Shown in pieces: positions 5,938-6,030 of a stretch of DNA of 6,030 nucleotides. Origin of the DNA: Moraxella lacunata (lineage in GTDB: Bacteria > Pseudomonadota > Gammaproteobacteria > Pseudomonadales > Moraxellaceae); contig NZ_MXAN01000076.1 in the NCBI RefSeq assembly GCF_002027545.1, positions 1 to 6,030 on the forward strand. The letters run 5' to 3'. A model generated the notes under the pieces. The model did not search any database. It saw only the letters and a list, made by a program, of their open reading frames with translations, and was not told the DNA's origin. Position 1 is the first letter of the stretch. Each line of letters begins with the position of its first letter. Made by a program: the position numbers and the translations under genes.

Positions 5938-5961
5938 AGGGCATGCCTACCCTTTATAACA
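5936..5961 (+). repeat. Dispersed 26-bp repeat, copy 2
   Basis: This begins TTAGGGCATGCCTACC and continues CTTTATAACA. It is the partner of 3948-3973 with three mismatches, in the same orientation, and starts in the T-run of the nitroreductase terminator. The two copies bracket the regulator/nitroreductase pair. Confidence 0.65.
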
Positions 5962-6007
5962 CCATTTAAAATTTGGAAATATTGTAAAAATAAAAGGATG
6001 TTTTTGC

Positions 6008-6030
6008 GTGAAAAATGGCTATCCGACCAC
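6008..6030 (+). other. Possible start of a further rightward gene, cut by the window edge
   Basis: AAGGA at 5994-5998 is followed 9 bases later by GTG (6008-6010), opening VKNGYPT to the edge. ATG 5998-6000 (MFLREKWLSDH, open to the edge but without a spaced ribosome binding site) and ATG 6015 are alternatives. Too little is visible to name a product, and there may be no gene at all. Confidence 0.2.

Noticed and set aside
5880..6030. Leftward open frame running in from the right edge (ending near 5880)
   Set aside because: It would read through the nitroreductase terminator and the 26-bp repeat, has no visible start and no recognisable protein sequence.

Overview
The window looks like chromosomal DNA from a gammaproteobacterium of the Moraxellaceae, probably Moraxella or a close relative. 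This is inferred from the AT-rich intergenic DNA, the class B PBP1b-type peptidoglycan synthase, the protein flavour and an IS5-family insertion sequence. The genus is a judgement from memory, not a database match.

Left edge (1-1270): the window opens inside an IS5-family insertion sequence whose transposase C-terminus reads rightward to 260. The IS right end lies near 275 and abuts a leftward Na+/phosphate cotransporter gene. That gene is doubly broken. A one-base deletion near 1027 splits its first QSS motif, and the IS has replaced everything after the membrane domain, adding 16 IS-encoded residues. Upstream of it (1332-1373) are four 9-bp units at exact 11-bp spacing that look like tandem PhoB (Pho) boxes, so the phosphate-starvation control region seems to have outlived its gene.

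Centre (1432-3840): a complete leftward mrcB-like gene for a bifunctional penicillin-binding protein 1B, with all glycosyltransferase and transpeptidase motifs intact and an unusual acidic C-terminal tail. It has its own sigma70-like promoter (3864-3893).

Gap 3841-4167: the mrcB promoter, one copy of a 26-bp dispersed repeat, and a 113-bp nested palindromic element with a perfect 20-bp palindrome at its core.

Right part (4168-5937): a LysR-family regulator (leftward) divergent from a small Frm2-type nitroreductase (rightward). The 206-bp space between them holds a promoter for each gene and a palindromic T-N11-A site placed to activate the nitroreductase and repress the regulator. The nitroreductase ends in a clear intrinsic terminator. 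A second copy of the 26-bp repeat follows, so direct repeats bracket the regulator/nitroreductase module. The last ~70 bases may hold the start of another rightward gene, which cannot be identified.

I see no rRNA, tRNA, CRISPR array or evidence of a wholly new multi-gene system. The points of interest are the decaying phosphate transporter with its preserved control region, the palindromic element, the repeat-flanked module and the acidic PBP1b tail.
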